Assembly (NCBI GenBank): GCA_036490475.1
Contig: DASXDT010000005.1
Coordinates: 620,001 to 684,000, forward strand
Direction: 5' to 3'
Length of the DNA stretch: 64,000 nucleotides
DNA from: Candidatus Tumulicola sp.
Lineage (GTDB): Bacteria > Vulcanimicrobiota > Vulcanimicrobiia > Vulcanimicrobiales > Vulcanimicrobiaceae
The position numbers and the translations under genes are program-made. Shown piece after piece: positions 7,888 to 16,597 of this stretch. Under the pieces are notes generated by a model. The model saw only the letters and a list, made by a program, of their open reading frames with translations, was not told where the DNA came from and searched no databases. The first letter of the stretch is position 1, and each line of letters opens with the position of its first letter.

Positions 7888-8577
7888 ATGTTCGTCCTGA
7901 TCGTCGGCGGCGGAAAAGTGGGCTCGAATCTCACCCGCGCGTTACTCAATCAAGGCCACGAAGTCGTCGTGATCGAGAAAGATGCCCGCAAGGCAAAGTC
8001 GCTGGAGCGCCTCGTCGATCGTCAGGTGACCGTCGTCGGCGACGGCTGCGATCCCGCGGTGCTCGAAACGGCCGGCGTCGCTCGAGCCGACGTCGTGGTA
8101 GCCGATACCGGCGACGACGAAGACAACTTGGTCGTCGTGTTGCTGTCGAAGCGCAAATCGAAAGCGCAGTGTATCGCTCGGGTCAACAACCCCGCCAACA
8201 AACTGATCTTCGATTCGATCGACGCTGAAGACCCGGTGATCGTGATCTCTTCGACCGAGCTGATTCTCGACGTGCTGAACCAGCACGTCAATGCCTCCAA
8301 CTGCCGCTCGTTTATGGAAACGATGCACCTGTTCGGCAAAGGCGAGATGCAGTTGTTACGCGTCGCGGTACGCGACACGTCCCCGGTACAAGGCAAGCCG
8401 TTGGGCGATTTGAACCTGCCGCGCAACTCGGTGGTGGTCGCGATCGACCGTCCCGACATGGACTTGCAAATTCCAACCGGCGATACGGTGCTTCATGCCG
8501 GCGACTCGATGATCGTGATCGTGAAGAACGGTGCGGCCGAGCGCATTCGCGCGCTTATCGGCGGTCCGGCAGCCTAA
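7888..8577 (+). CDS. TrkA-type K+ uptake regulator (second of a pair)
   Basis: The 229-residue protein has the same architecture as its upstream neighbour: an NAD-binding Rossmann motif (VGGGKVGSNLTRALL near the start, VVIEKD strand) and a C-terminal RCK_C domain (IPTGDTVLHAGDSMIVIV). Together the two could form the equivalent of one four-domain TrkA. It starts 13 nt after the first gene, behind a duplicated GAGG. Its last 23 nt overlap the end of hypF on the other strand. Confidence 0.88.
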   Translation: MFVLIVGGGKVGSNLTRALLNQGHEVVVIEKDARKAKSLERLVDRQVTVVGDGCDPAVLETAGVARADVVVADTGDDEDNLVVVLLSKRKSKAQCIARVNNPANKLIFDSIDAEDPVIVISSTELILDVLNQHVNASNCRSFMETMHLFGKGEMQLLRVAVRDTSPVQGKPLGDLNLPRNSVVVAIDRPDMDLQIPTGDTVLHAGDSMIVIVKNGAAERIRALIGGPAA

Positions 8578-10798
8578 CCGCGGCGATTGCCGCTTGTCCG
8601 AGCGCGATGCCCCCGTCGTTGGGCGGCACCATCGTATTGAGCCATAAACGCTCGCCGAAGGCTTCGGACAACTGTTCGATCAGCAGCCCGTTTTGAAATA
8701 CCCCACCCGACGCAACGACCGGACGCTTCGTATCGATGGCAGCCGCAGCTTCGACGCACGCCTGCGCGACCGCGCTATGGAACGCGCGCGCGATGTCGCA
8801 CGGCTCGCGACCGTTGCGGCGATCCCGAACGATGCTCCCGAGCAACGGGCGATAGTCGAGGGTGCCATCGCGCAACGGAAACGGATACGCATCGGCATTT
8901 CCGTCGCGCGCTAACTGCTCCACCCACATGGCCGCCTGACCCTCGAACGTCATCTCGCGCGTGAATCCGAGCAAGGCCGCCACCGCGTCGAAGAGTCGGC
9001 CCATCGACGTGGTCGCAAACGTTCGTACGCCGCTGCGCGCCAGCGCGACCGCGGCACCGTAGCGGGGTGGAAACGAAAACGGCGGCGCGATCAGATCTGG
9101 AAGGTCCTCGACCTCGAGCAAAAATCCGGCGGCCGCGGCGACCGGATGCCGTGCGGCGGCGTCGCCACCCGGCAACAGCGCCGGCCGTAGCGAAAGCGCC
9201 CGCACGAATCCGTCGCAGACGCTGCCCGTAAAAACTTCGCCGCCCCAAATCGTGCCGTCGTCGCCATATCCCGTACCGTCGAACCCCAATCCGACGACGG
9301 ACCGGTCCAGCTCGCCGCGCTCGGCCAGCACGCTGGCGACGTGCGCGCGATGGTGCTGCACGGCGATATGTCGAGCGGCCTCGAGTCCCAGCGCATATTG
9401 CGTGGATACGTACTGCGGGTGTAGGTCGTGTGCCACGACGAGTTGCCGCCGATCGACTTCGTACATCGCGCACAGATCGTCGATCGCCGTTCGAAACGAA
9501 CGCGCGACGTCGTAGTGATCCAAGTCGCCGAGATGTTGGCCGGCAAATGCTTGTCCCTCGACGACCAGTACCAACGCATTCTTGAGATCGCCGCCAACGG
9601 CAAGAATCGGCGCGCGTGATGGGAGCGATGCCACGGCGCGCGGTGCGTAGCCGCGACCATGCCGCAAGACGCTCGGACCGTTTGGCCCGACGCGAACGAC
9701 CGAATCGTCCAGACGCCGCGCGATCGGCCGTTCACCGATCAAAAACGCGTCGACGATCCCGTCGAGCCGTTGTCGCGCATCCTCGTCGTCGTAGGCGATT
9801 GGCTCGCTCGAGCGATTTCCGCTGGTCATCACCAGCCACGGCGGCGCGCCCGCGTCGAACAGCGCGTGATGCAGCGGCGTGTGTGCGAGCATCACGCCGA
9901 GATCGCGGTTGTCGGGGGCGACGTCCAGCAATGCGCGTTTGGCCGGCGCGAGGACGATCGGCCGCGCGATCGACGTTAACAACGTATCGATCTCGGGCGT
10001 CGTATGAATCAAGGCGCGCGCGCCGTCGAGGTCGCGCACCATCACCGCGAACGGCCGTTCCTTACGAAACTTGCGTTCGCGAACCGCGCGCACCGCATCC
10101 GGGTTTGCGGCGTCGCACGCCACGTGATAACCGCCGAGACCCTTTATTGCCAGCACCTTGCCTTCGCGTAACAGTTCGGACCCGCGCCGCACGGCATCCG
10201 GGCCGCGCGCCGTTTCAGTCCCATACTCCAGAACGAACTCCGGACCGCACCGCGGACACGCAACCGGCTGGGCGTGGAATCGCCGTTCGAGCGGATCGCG
10301 ATATTCGCGCGCGCAGGGCTCGCACATCGGCCAATCGCGCATCGTCGTGTTTGGCCGGTCGTAGGGCAGTTGCGTGACGATCGTGTAGCGCGGTCCACAA
10401 TTCGTGCAATTGACATACGCGTATCCGAAACGCCGATCGGCCGGGTCGCGCAACTCCGCCAAACAATCGGTGCAGACTGCGAGGTCGGGCGAAACCCGCA
10501 CGCTGACGTCGCCGGTGCGCTGCGTCGCCTCGATGGTAAACTCGGTAAAGGTGCCGGCCGGCGCTTGGCCGATGTCGATCTCGGCGAGTGCAGAGGCAGC
10601 GGGCGCCTCGTCGACCAGCGCCGCGACGAACGCGTCGATGTCGAGATCGCTGCCTTGCGCCCGAATCTCGACCCCGCGCTCGCCATTGCGCACCCATCCC
10701 ACGATCGAATGTCGCGCCGCCAAACGGTAGACGAACGGCCTGAAGCCGACGCCTTGGACGACTCCCGAGATGTGGATGCGCAGCGTGCGTTGCTTCAC
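8555..10798 (-). CDS. hypF: Carbamoyltransferase HypF for [NiFe]-hydrogenase maturation
   Basis: HypF makes the thiocarbamate that becomes the CN ligands of the active-site iron, passing it to HypE. The 747-residue protein has all expected parts in order: acylphosphatase domain (GVVQGVGFRPFVYRLA), two zinc-finger units (CTDC...CTNC and CEPC...CPRC), a YrdC-like domain and a Kae1-like carbamoyltransferase with the metal-binding HHRAHVASVLAE. Length is normal for the family. The GTG at 10798 precedes the acylphosphatase block directly and lies 11 nt after the glutaredoxin-like gene. It is the last gene of the hydrogenase operon and converges on the trkA pair. Confidence 0.95.
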   Translation of the reverse strand: MKQRTLRIHISGVVQGVGFRPFVYRLAARHSIVGWVRNGERGVEIRAQGSDLDIDAFVAALVDEAPAASALAEIDIGQAPAGTFTEFTIEATQRTGDVSVRVSPDLAVCTDCLAELRDPADRRFGYAYVNCTNCGPRYTIVTQLPYDRPNTTMRDWPMCEPCAREYRDPLERRFHAQPVACPRCGPEFVLEYGTETARGPDAVRRGSELLREGKVLAIKGLGGYHVACDAANPDAVRAVRERKFRKERPFAVMVRDLDGARALIHTTPEIDTLLTSIARPIVLAPAKRALLDVAPDNRDLGVMLAHTPLHHALFDAGAPPWLVMTSGNRSSEPIAYDDEDARQRLDGIVDAFLIGERPIARRLDDSVVRVGPNGPSVLRHGRGYAPRAVASLPSRAPILAVGGDLKNALVLVVEGQAFAGQHLGDLDHYDVARSFRTAIDDLCAMYEVDRRQLVVAHDLHPQYVSTQYALGLEAARHIAVQHHRAHVASVLAERGELDRSVVGLGFDGTGYGDDGTIWGGEVFTGSVCDGFVRALSLRPALLPGGDAAARHPVAAAAGFLLEVEDLPDLIAPPFSFPPRYGAAVALARSGVRTFATTSMGRLFDAVAALLGFTREMTFEGQAAMWVEQLARDGNADAYPFPLRDGTLDYRPLLGSIVRDRRNGREPCDIARAFHSAVAQACVEAAAAIDTKRPVVASGGVFQNGLLIEQLSEAFGERLWLNTMVPPNDGGIALGQAAIAAVRLPDRR

Positions 10799-10809
10799 CG
10801 GAACGCTGG

Positions 10810-11049
10810 TCACGCCGGCGGAGGCGCGCTCCCGACGTAACACGAGCGTCCATGCCAGCCGACTTCCAGCACCGTTCCGTCTTCGACCAGCGTCGGAACG
10901 GCGGCCGACGGCGTCATGGCTAATAGCCGGGTTCGGGCGTCTGCGTCCGCGTCGACGTCGTACTCCACAAAAACACGGCCACTCCACTCGAGCTGCTCGC
11001 GCAAATCCGGGGTGTACGGGCAGCTCGCGCTTCCGAATAACTCGAGCAC
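10810..11049 (-). CDS. Glutaredoxin-like small protein (Uxx-star type)
   Basis: This 79-residue thioredoxin-fold protein starts VLELFGSAS, then C10-P-Y-T13, a CxxT active-site-like turn, then FVEYDVD and a cis-Pro segment TPSAAVPTLVEDG; a second Cys lies near the end in GWHGRSC (Cys70). From memory this pattern fits the Uxx-star (seleno)protein group, where the first position is Sec or Cys; here it is Cys. Its GTG follows the SIS-gene stop after one base (TGACGTG). Its position between SIS and hypF suggests a redox role in hydrogenase assembly, but that is inference. Confidence 0.7.
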   Translation of the reverse strand: MLELFGSASCPYTPDLREQLEWSGRVFVEYDVDADADARTRLLAMTPSAAVPTLVEDGTVLEVGWHGRSCYVGSAPPPA

Positions 11050-11050
11050 G

Positions 11051-12250
11051 TCAGAGGAATTCCTCGCCGAGGGCCAGCCCCTCACGCACGATGTGATAGA
11101 TCGTGCCTTGGACTTCTTGAATGCGCGGGATGTAGTCCGAATGCACCACGATGGCGCGATCGGCCAACTCGCGCCGCACGATTTCGCCGCCATCATATCC
11201 GAGCAATGCGACGGTGAGCATGCCGCGCTTCCGCGCCTCTTCGAGCCCGGCGATCACGTTGCGCGATCCACCGCTCGTCGAGAAGGCGAACGCGACGTCG
11301 CCGCGCCGTCCGTGCGCAATAATTTGTCGCACGAACACAACATCGACGCCAACGTCGTTCGAAACTGCGGATAAAATCGCGGGTTCGAGCGAGAGCGACA
11401 GTGCCGGTATCGAAGCCGCGCCGTCTTCGGGCATCACGCAATCCAGCGCGAAGTCGGTCGCATCGGTCGCCGAACCGCCGTTGCCGAAGGCGAGAACTTG
11501 CGCCCCGCGGGCCACGCGCTCGGCCACGGCAACGATCGTATCGGCGATCGTCGCGCTCATCTCGCGCGCCGTGGCCTGGCGCAGGGCACGCGCGTCCCGC
11601 GCTTTGGCCTCGATCGATTCCGCTACGCTGCGGTCGAGCGACTCGTCGGGGCGCTCGCGCGCCTCGCCGAGAAACGGATACAGAAACGAAGCGGCGCCGA
11701 CATCGGTGCCACCGATTTCACGATGCTCGAAATACACGTGGACGCTTTCGTATAGCGTGTGGCCGAGAATCTCGAACAATTCCTGATGCAGATGCGCGTC
11801 GTCGCTGGGCGCGGCGACCGCATAATCGGCGCGATCGCCCGGAAACGCCACGGTCAGCGCGCCTCGTTCGCGCGCGCGATCGAGCACGGCCTGCACTAGG
11901 TCGTCACCCTGCGGCGGCCCTAGACCGACCACGATATCGTCCGGACGGACGACCGCATCGACCCAACGCTCCGGCGCGACGCTTAAATCCATGGCCGGAA
12001 GCGCGCGCTTACCGACGATCACCGGATGCACGAATTCGACCGAAAGATGCTGCGCGTCGGTCGCGTATGGGCCTCGTCCCACGGCCAGCAATCGTCCACC
12101 GCGGTCGAAACGCTCGAACACTCGGCGAGCGGCGCGCGCCAACGGCAGCGCCTCGCGCGCGAAAAATGCGTCGGCAATCGCATCGCGTGCGGCAAACCGG
12201 TCGGCAACCCACGTCGTGAGGCGCGCGCGGCGATCGAGACCGGTCAACAT
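11051..12250 (-). CDS. Tandem SIS-domain protein in hydrogenase operon
   Basis: The 399-residue protein contains two sugar-isomerase (SIS) domains. The second has the full phosphosugar-binding signature AFGNGGSATDATDFALDC and STSGGSRNVIAGLEEAR, like GmhA-type phosphoheptose isomerases; the first has a divergent copy (AVGRGPYATDAQHLSVEF). SIS proteins are frequent but unexplained members of group 1h hydrogenase clusters. The ATG at 12250 overlaps the hypE stop by 7 nt and begins the first domain; the longer open frame is hypE out of frame. A simple carbohydrate role is also possible. Confidence 0.8.
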   Translation of the reverse strand: MLTGLDRRARLTTWVADRFAARDAIADAFFAREALPLARAARRVFERFDRGGRLLAVGRGPYATDAQHLSVEFVHPVIVGKRALPAMDLSVAPERWVDAVVRPDDIVVGLGPPQGDDLVQAVLDRARERGALTVAFPGDRADYAVAAPSDDAHLHQELFEILGHTLYESVHVYFEHREIGGTDVGAASFLYPFLGEARERPDESLDRSVAESIEAKARDARALRQATAREMSATIADTIVAVAERVARGAQVLAFGNGGSATDATDFALDCVMPEDGAASIPALSLSLEPAILSAVSNDVGVDVVFVRQIIAHGRRGDVAFAFSTSGGSRNVIAGLEEARKRGMLTVALLGYDGGEIVRRELADRAIVVHSDYIPRIQEVQGTIYHIVREGLALGEEFL

Positions 12251-13302
12251 ATTCGCGGCAGCGGATCTCCAACGAGCATGTCGACAACGCGCGTTCCGCC
12301 GTAGGCTGTGGTCGCGATCACCATGCCGGCCGGGGCGTCGCGAACCTCGCCGATGCACGCAGCCTGCTCTCCGCCCGGAAGCGCGCGCAAGGCCGCCAGT
12401 GCGGCGTCGGCAACGTTGTCGGCGACGAGAGCGAGCATCTGCCCTTCGTTCGCGATGTGCAACGGATCGAGGCCGAGCAGTTCGCACGCGCCACGCACCT
12501 CGTCTCGCAACGGAACGCGTTCTTCGGAAATTGCGATCGCATGGTGCGAGCCGCGAACCAACTCGTTGAGCGCGGTCGCGACGCCGCCGCGCGTCGGATC
12601 GCGCATCCAGCGCAGTCCGCTGCCGCACGCTTCTAATAACGCGTCCACGAACGGCCAGAGCGGCCGCGTATCGGAATGCAGATCCGTTTCGAAATCTAAA
12701 TCTCCGCGCGCCAGCAAGATCGTGATGCCATGATCGCCGATCGGTCCGGTGAGCAGCACGCGGTCGCCGCTCACGATTCGATCCGGTCCGAGCGACGCTC
12801 GCTGGTCGACGATCCCGATGCCGAAGGTGGTGACGTACAGCCCGTCGGCCATGCCGTGCTCGACGACTTTGGTATCGCCGCCGACGATCGGAACGCCGGC
12901 ACGTGCGGCGGCATTCGCCATGGTTTCGATTTCGGCGCGCAACACGTCGCTCGGGAGACCGGCCTCGACGATCAGCGTGGCCATCAACGCGTGGGCGCGC
13001 GCACCCGACACGGCAAGATCGTTGACCGTCCCGTTCACCGCCAGTTCGCCGATCGAACCGCCCGGAAAGCGCAGCGGCTTGACGACATAGCCGTCGGCCG
13101 TCGTCGCGACGCGCGTTCCGCCCAGCGAAAACACGGCCGCGTCCGAAAGCTGCGCTAACACCGGGTTGGCGAACGCCGGCGCGATCAAACTTTCGACTAA
13201 ACGGCGCGAGGCTTTCCCGCCGGCCCCGTGCGCCATTTCGATCTGCGCATCGGTGAAGCGCAGGCGCGACGCCGGCGCGGCAGCTCGATCCAACGTATCC
13301 AC
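12244..13302 (-). CDS. hypE: Hydrogenase maturation protein HypE
   Basis: HypE receives the carbamoyl group from HypF on its C-terminal Cys, dehydrates it to thiocyanate and passes CN to the HypC-HypD complex. The sequence ends PRIC, the diagnostic tail with the acceptor Cys. Other family blocks are AHGAGGKASRRL near the start, VNGTVNDLAVSGA and MRDPTRGGVATALNEL, as in the PurM/AIRS ATP-binding fold. I chose the GTG at 13302, one base after the hypD stop (TAACGTG), which gives about 352 residues; an ATG at 13341, overlapping hypD, is the alternative. Confidence 0.93.
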   Translation of the reverse strand: MDTLDRAAAPASRLRFTDAQIEMAHGAGGKASRRLVESLIAPAFANPVLAQLSDAAVFSLGGTRVATTADGYVVKPLRFPGGSIGELAVNGTVNDLAVSGARAHALMATLIVEAGLPSDVLRAEIETMANAAARAGVPIVGGDTKVVEHGMADGLYVTTFGIGIVDQRASLGPDRIVSGDRVLLTGPIGDHGITILLARGDLDFETDLHSDTRPLWPFVDALLEACGSGLRWMRDPTRGGVATALNELVRGSHHAIAISEERVPLRDEVRGACELLGLDPLHIANEGQMLALVADNVADAALAALRALPGGEQAACIGEVRDAPAGMVIATTAYGGTRVVDMLVGDPLPRIC

Positions 13303-13303
13303 G

Positions 13304-14422
13304 TTACGCGGTTGCGGCGGCTGGCTCGTCGATGCGTGCATAGCGGTAATACGCAGCGCACGCACCTTCGCTCGACACCATCAACGCGCCAATAGGGTGC
13401 TCGGGATTACATTCTTTACCGAACAACTTGCACTGCGGCGGCTTCAACACACCCTTGAGGATCTCGCCGCATTGCGCGGCCTTGGGATCGGTAACGCGCA
13501 CGCCCGGAACGTCGAAGATGCGCTCCGCGTCCCATGCGGCGAACGCGTCGGAGAGTTTGAGCGCTGACTGGGAGATGAATCCCAAACCGCGCCACTCGAA
13601 GTACGGTCGCAACTCGAACGTTTGCGCCATGGCGCGCAAGGCCGGAATGTTTCCGTCCCACGGTACGATGCGCCGGTATTGGTTTTCGACCTCGGCGCGT
13701 CCCTCGCGCAACTGCACGAGAATCCGCGCGATCGACTCGAGCATATCCAGCGGTTCGAAACCCGAGATCACGATCGGCTTCCCGTAGTCGCGCGAAACGA
13801 ATTCGTACGGCCGGCAGCCGGTGACGGTCGAGACGTGTCCCGGCCCGATGAATGCGTCTAACCGCATGTCGGGCGAATCCAAAATTGCGCGCATCGCCGG
13901 CACGATCGTGACGTGGTTGCAAAAGACCGAGAAATTCGTAATACCAAGTTCTTTGGCGCGCAGCAGCGTCAGCGCGGTCGACGGCGCCGTCGTTTCGAAA
14001 CCGATGGCAAAAAAGCAAACGTGACGATCGGGTTCGTTCTGTGCGATGCGCAAGGCGTCGAGCGGCGAGTAGACCATGCGAACGTCGGATCCCCGGGCCT
14101 TGAACTCGAGCGGCGTGCCCCTCGTTCCCGGAACGCGCATCATATCGCCGAACGCGGTCAAGATGGTACCGGGATGTTCGACGATCGAAAGACCGTCGTC
14201 GACGCGCCCCATGGGTAGCACGCACACCGGACAGCCGGGACCGTGGATGAGCTCGATGTTGTCGGGCAACAAATCTTTGAGGCCGTGACGATAGATCGCG
14301 TGGGTGTGGCCGCCGCACACCTCCATAATGCGGTAATGGCGATCCGGATCGATCTGTCGCTCGATCTCGCGAACGACGTTTCGAATTAACTGCGGATCGC
14401 GATACTCGTCGACGTACTTCAC
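13304..14422 (-). CDS. hypD: Hydrogenase maturation protein HypD
   Basis: HypD is the iron-sulfur scaffold on which the Fe(CN)2CO unit is built together with HypC. The 372-residue protein keeps the signature Cys motifs: EVCGGHTHAI near residue 35, GPGCPVCVLP near residue 62 and the C-terminal cluster region CKLFGKECNPEHPIGALMV plus EGACAAYYRY. Length is normal. Its GTG start overlaps the hypC stop by 4 nt (GTGA). Confidence 0.96.
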   Translation of the reverse strand: MKYVDEYRDPQLIRNVVREIERQIDPDRHYRIMEVCGGHTHAIYRHGLKDLLPDNIELIHGPGCPVCVLPMGRVDDGLSIVEHPGTILTAFGDMMRVPGTRGTPLEFKARGSDVRMVYSPLDALRIAQNEPDRHVCFFAIGFETTAPSTALTLLRAKELGITNFSVFCNHVTIVPAMRAILDSPDMRLDAFIGPGHVSTVTGCRPYEFVSRDYGKPIVISGFEPLDMLESIARILVQLREGRAEVENQYRRIVPWDGNIPALRAMAQTFELRPYFEWRGLGFISQSALKLSDAFAAWDAERIFDVPGVRVTDPKAAQCGEILKGVLKPPQCKLFGKECNPEHPIGALMVSSEGACAAYYRYARIDEPAAATA

Positions 14423-14709
14423 GTAGGCGCCTCGGGCGAATCGGAAAACGCGTAGCCGCGCACTTCTTCCATCGCCGGCATTTCCTCGCCGAGCATCCGC
14501 AGCAGCTCGAGTTGTTCGCGCGCTTGATCCTCTTCAATTCGGCTCATCGCGAAGCCGACGTGAATGAGCACCCAATCGCCGGGGCGTATCCCGGGATCGG
14601 CGATCAAGCCGACGTTAATCGTCCGCCGAACACCGGCGACGTCGACCTTCGCGAACAGCGGATCGTCCGCGTTACACTCGACGATTTGACCGGGTATTGC
14701 CAAGCACAC
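14419..14709 (-). CDS. hypC: Hydrogenase maturation chaperone HypC
   Basis: HypC carries the iron centre from the HypD scaffold to the large-subunit precursor. The 96-residue protein begins MCLAIPGQIVE, with Cys2, the residue that binds iron and the large subunit, and has the VGLIADPGIRPGDWVLIHVGFAM block typical of HypC (named here in two parts: VGLIADPG and GDWVLIHVGFAM). The start is GTG. It overlaps hypD by 4 nt. Confidence 0.96.
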   Translation of the reverse strand: MCLAIPGQIVECNADDPLFAKVDVAGVRRTINVGLIADPGIRPGDWVLIHVGFAMSRIEEDQAREQLELLRMLGEEMPAMEEVRGYAFSDSPEAPT

Positions 14710-14724
14710 GTGACGTCGAACCCG

Positions 14725-14838
14725 CTACATCGCCTCGGATTTGAGGTAACGCACAAGTTCGGGGCCTTGCTGCGCCAACACGACCAATGCGCCCAGGACG
14801 ATCAGCGTCGCCAATCCGCCCGTCCAATTAATTTTCAC
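14725..14838 (-). CDS. 37-residue single-pass membrane peptide (DUF6893-like)
   Basis: A 37-codon frame from GTG at 14838 to TAG at 14725 fills the gap between the maturation protease and hypC. It has one membrane helix (LATLIVLGALVVLA) followed by a polar C-terminus, GPELVRYLKSEAM. From memory this matches the DUF6893 small proteins found at the same position in actinobacterial hydrogenase clusters (hydrophobic helix, then a RYL-type motif near the end). It overlaps the protease stop by 11 nt. It may be a membrane tether or assembly factor for the otherwise soluble hydrogenase; this is inference. Confidence 0.7.
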   Translation of the reverse strand: MKINWTGGLATLIVLGALVVLAQQGPELVRYLKSEAM

Positions 14839-15640
14839 GTTCGCGCTCCTTCGATTCGGTAGTGAGTTCGTCGATGAGCCGTCGCACGGCATCTGCGGCC
14901 GGCACGATTGCGAATCGGACCGGTTCGCTGAGTTCTTCGGTTATTTCCCCCGAATCCGGGTCGGGCACCGTTTCGGGCTCGCAGGTTACGACCAGCGTCT
15001 TGCGCGGCAACGTTCCCAACCGGCGAGCCAGCGCCAGCACGCTCACCGGATCCATGCCGTGCCCTTCGATAGCGCGTGCCGGAAGGTCGTCAATCTCGGG
15101 ATCGATCACGCTGACCGTTCCCGGTGATTCGCCGCGAGCGGCAAGATCTATGAGGATCGCGGCGTCGTACCCGTCGACCAGCGCATACGCTAGATCGAAT
15201 CCACGGATGCCAAACTCGATCGCATCGACGCCGGCGGGAAGCGCAGATTTCTGCAGATTTCGAACGACATGCAGTCCGAACGCATCGTCGCCCAAAAAAA
15301 CGTTGCCGATACCGGCGATCAACACTCGGGCAGGTAGCGCCGCACCGGCGACCGCTTCGACTTCGTTGGGACGAAAGAAAAAACGATGCGCAAGGCTCCG
15401 GCCTTTGCCGAGCGTTCGCGCCGGATCGGCGTCGAGGATGACCGCCAGCGAGACGTTTCCCTCGAGATCCTCGATGACGGCGTCGACGCTCGCTAACCGG
15501 CCGTCTAACCCGCGCGAGATCGGATCCTGCGCAGCCTCTGGCCGCAGCCGCACGACGGTCCCGGCGCGCACGATCGTATCGCCGACGGTGACGCTTTGCA
15601 CGCCCGGGCGCGACAGCTCGTCCCATGCTTCGAGGTTCAC
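14828..15640 (-). CDS. Hydrogenase maturation protease with extra N-terminal domain
   Basis: The C-terminal part (about residues 105-265) is a HycI/HupD-type endopeptidase: RVLIAGIGNVFLGDDAFG holds the first metal-binding acid, a central ALVDGYDAAILIDLA block the second, and GHGMDPVSVLALAR the His. It would remove the large-subunit tail after nickel insertion. The first ~100 residues form a separate small beta-rich domain (GDTIVRAGTVVRLRP, HRFFFRPNEVE) of unknown role. The GTG at 15640 overlaps the upstream stop as GTGA. Total 270 residues, longer than the usual ~160-residue protease because of the added domain. Confidence 0.88.
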   Translation of the reverse strand: MNLEAWDELSRPGVQSVTVGDTIVRAGTVVRLRPEAAQDPISRGLDGRLASVDAVIEDLEGNVSLAVILDADPARTLGKGRSLAHRFFFRPNEVEAVAGAALPARVLIAGIGNVFLGDDAFGLHVVRNLQKSALPAGVDAIEFGIRGFDLAYALVDGYDAAILIDLAARGESPGTVSVIDPEIDDLPARAIEGHGMDPVSVLALARRLGTLPRKTLVVTCEPETVPDPDSGEITEELSEPVRFAIVPAADAVRRLIDELTTESKEREREN

Positions 15641-16596
15641 GGTGCCGCCGGTCCATTCGAGCGCACGGCGCCGTGCAAACGCGCCAGCTCGTGTGGGTCG
15701 AGTTGCAACGAACGATCGAGCAGTTCGCCGGCGCGCGGATCGGTCGCACGAATTTCGTCGCGCTCTGCCTCGGTGAGCGCGCGGATGTTGTGCACGAGTA
15801 GTTCGTCGATTTCTCCCGCGTCGAACCAATCACCCGGACTCTCCGGAGCGATTCGCGGCCGGTCTTCGAGGATGATCGGTGCCGCGAAAACGGTCGTCGT
15901 GTCGGGCTCCGGAAGCGCCAACACCGGCCACAGTCCCTCGGTGCGGCACGCTTCGGCCGCGACGCGCAACGCCTCCGGCGGGTCGACGGTCGAAACGAAC
16001 CCACCCGGGGTCGCATGCGCCACGACGTGACACGCGAGCAACGTCGAGCCTAAGGCATCTTCTCGTCCGGCACCGTTCCATTCCGTCTCGTTGGCGATGT
16101 CGACGCGCAAACGGTAGCCGTTCTGGACCGGTTCGAGGACACACGTCAGGCGTGCGCGCAGCTGGCGGGCAGATCGGTGCAACACGACGCCGCTGCCGGC
16201 GTCCTCATCGCGAACGAACGACTCGCAGACGATCGGGCGCTCGACATTCGCTCCAGGCTCGATATCCGCCGTCGCTTCTTCTTCGATGGCCTCGTCCCAC
16301 GTGACGTACCGGCGATCGTCGATTACTGCTTCATCGACGGACGCGCCGTCGACCAGCACTTGCCGATGGACCAGCCGCAAGAAACGCACCGTAATGCAAA
16401 CGGCCATTGGCCCATCGACGAGCAGGGCATCGAACGCAGCTCGACTGCGATCGGCGGCGACGCCAGCGTACGCTTCCGGATAAATTCCACCGAGCGTGAA
16501 GCGATGCCGGTTTTTTTGCGCGCTTCGCCGGTACGGCCACAGCAGATAGCCTTCGTATAGCACCGTGCGTGCCAACGTTCGCAGCGTGTCGTTCAC
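15637..16596 (-). CDS. Unknown protein of group 1h hydrogenase cluster (319 aa)
   Basis: I do not recognise a fold family for this 319-residue soluble protein. It starts with GTG one base after the previous stop (TAACGTG) and overlaps the protease gene by 4 nt. Visible features are an N-terminal TVLYEGYLLWPYRRSA segment, an Arg-rich central beta region (RFLRLVHRQVLVDG) and an acidic C-terminal third. Proteins of similar size occur at this point in actinobacterial group 1h clusters (recollection), so it is probably an assembly factor specific to this hydrogenase type. Confidence 0.75.
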   Translation of the reverse strand: MNDTLRTLARTVLYEGYLLWPYRRSAQKNRHRFTLGGIYPEAYAGVAADRSRAAFDALLVDGPMAVCITVRFLRLVHRQVLVDGASVDEAVIDDRRYVTWDEAIEEEATADIEPGANVERPIVCESFVRDEDAGSGVVLHRSARQLRARLTCVLEPVQNGYRLRVDIANETEWNGAGREDALGSTLLACHVVAHATPGGFVSTVDPPEALRVAAEACRTEGLWPVLALPEPDTTTVFAAPIILEDRPRIAPESPGDWFDAGEIDELLVHNIRALTEAERDEIRATDPRAGELLDRSLQLDPHELARLHGAVRSNGPAAP

Positions 16597-16597
16597 G

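Noticed and set aside
10810-11049. Selenocysteine in the glutaredoxin-like protein
   Set aside because: The motif has Cys (CPYT), with no in-frame TGA and no SECIS-like hairpin needed.
11051-12628. 525-residue version of the SIS protein
   Set aside because: Its first part is hypE out of frame and Arg-rich; the ATG at 12250 starts the real domain.
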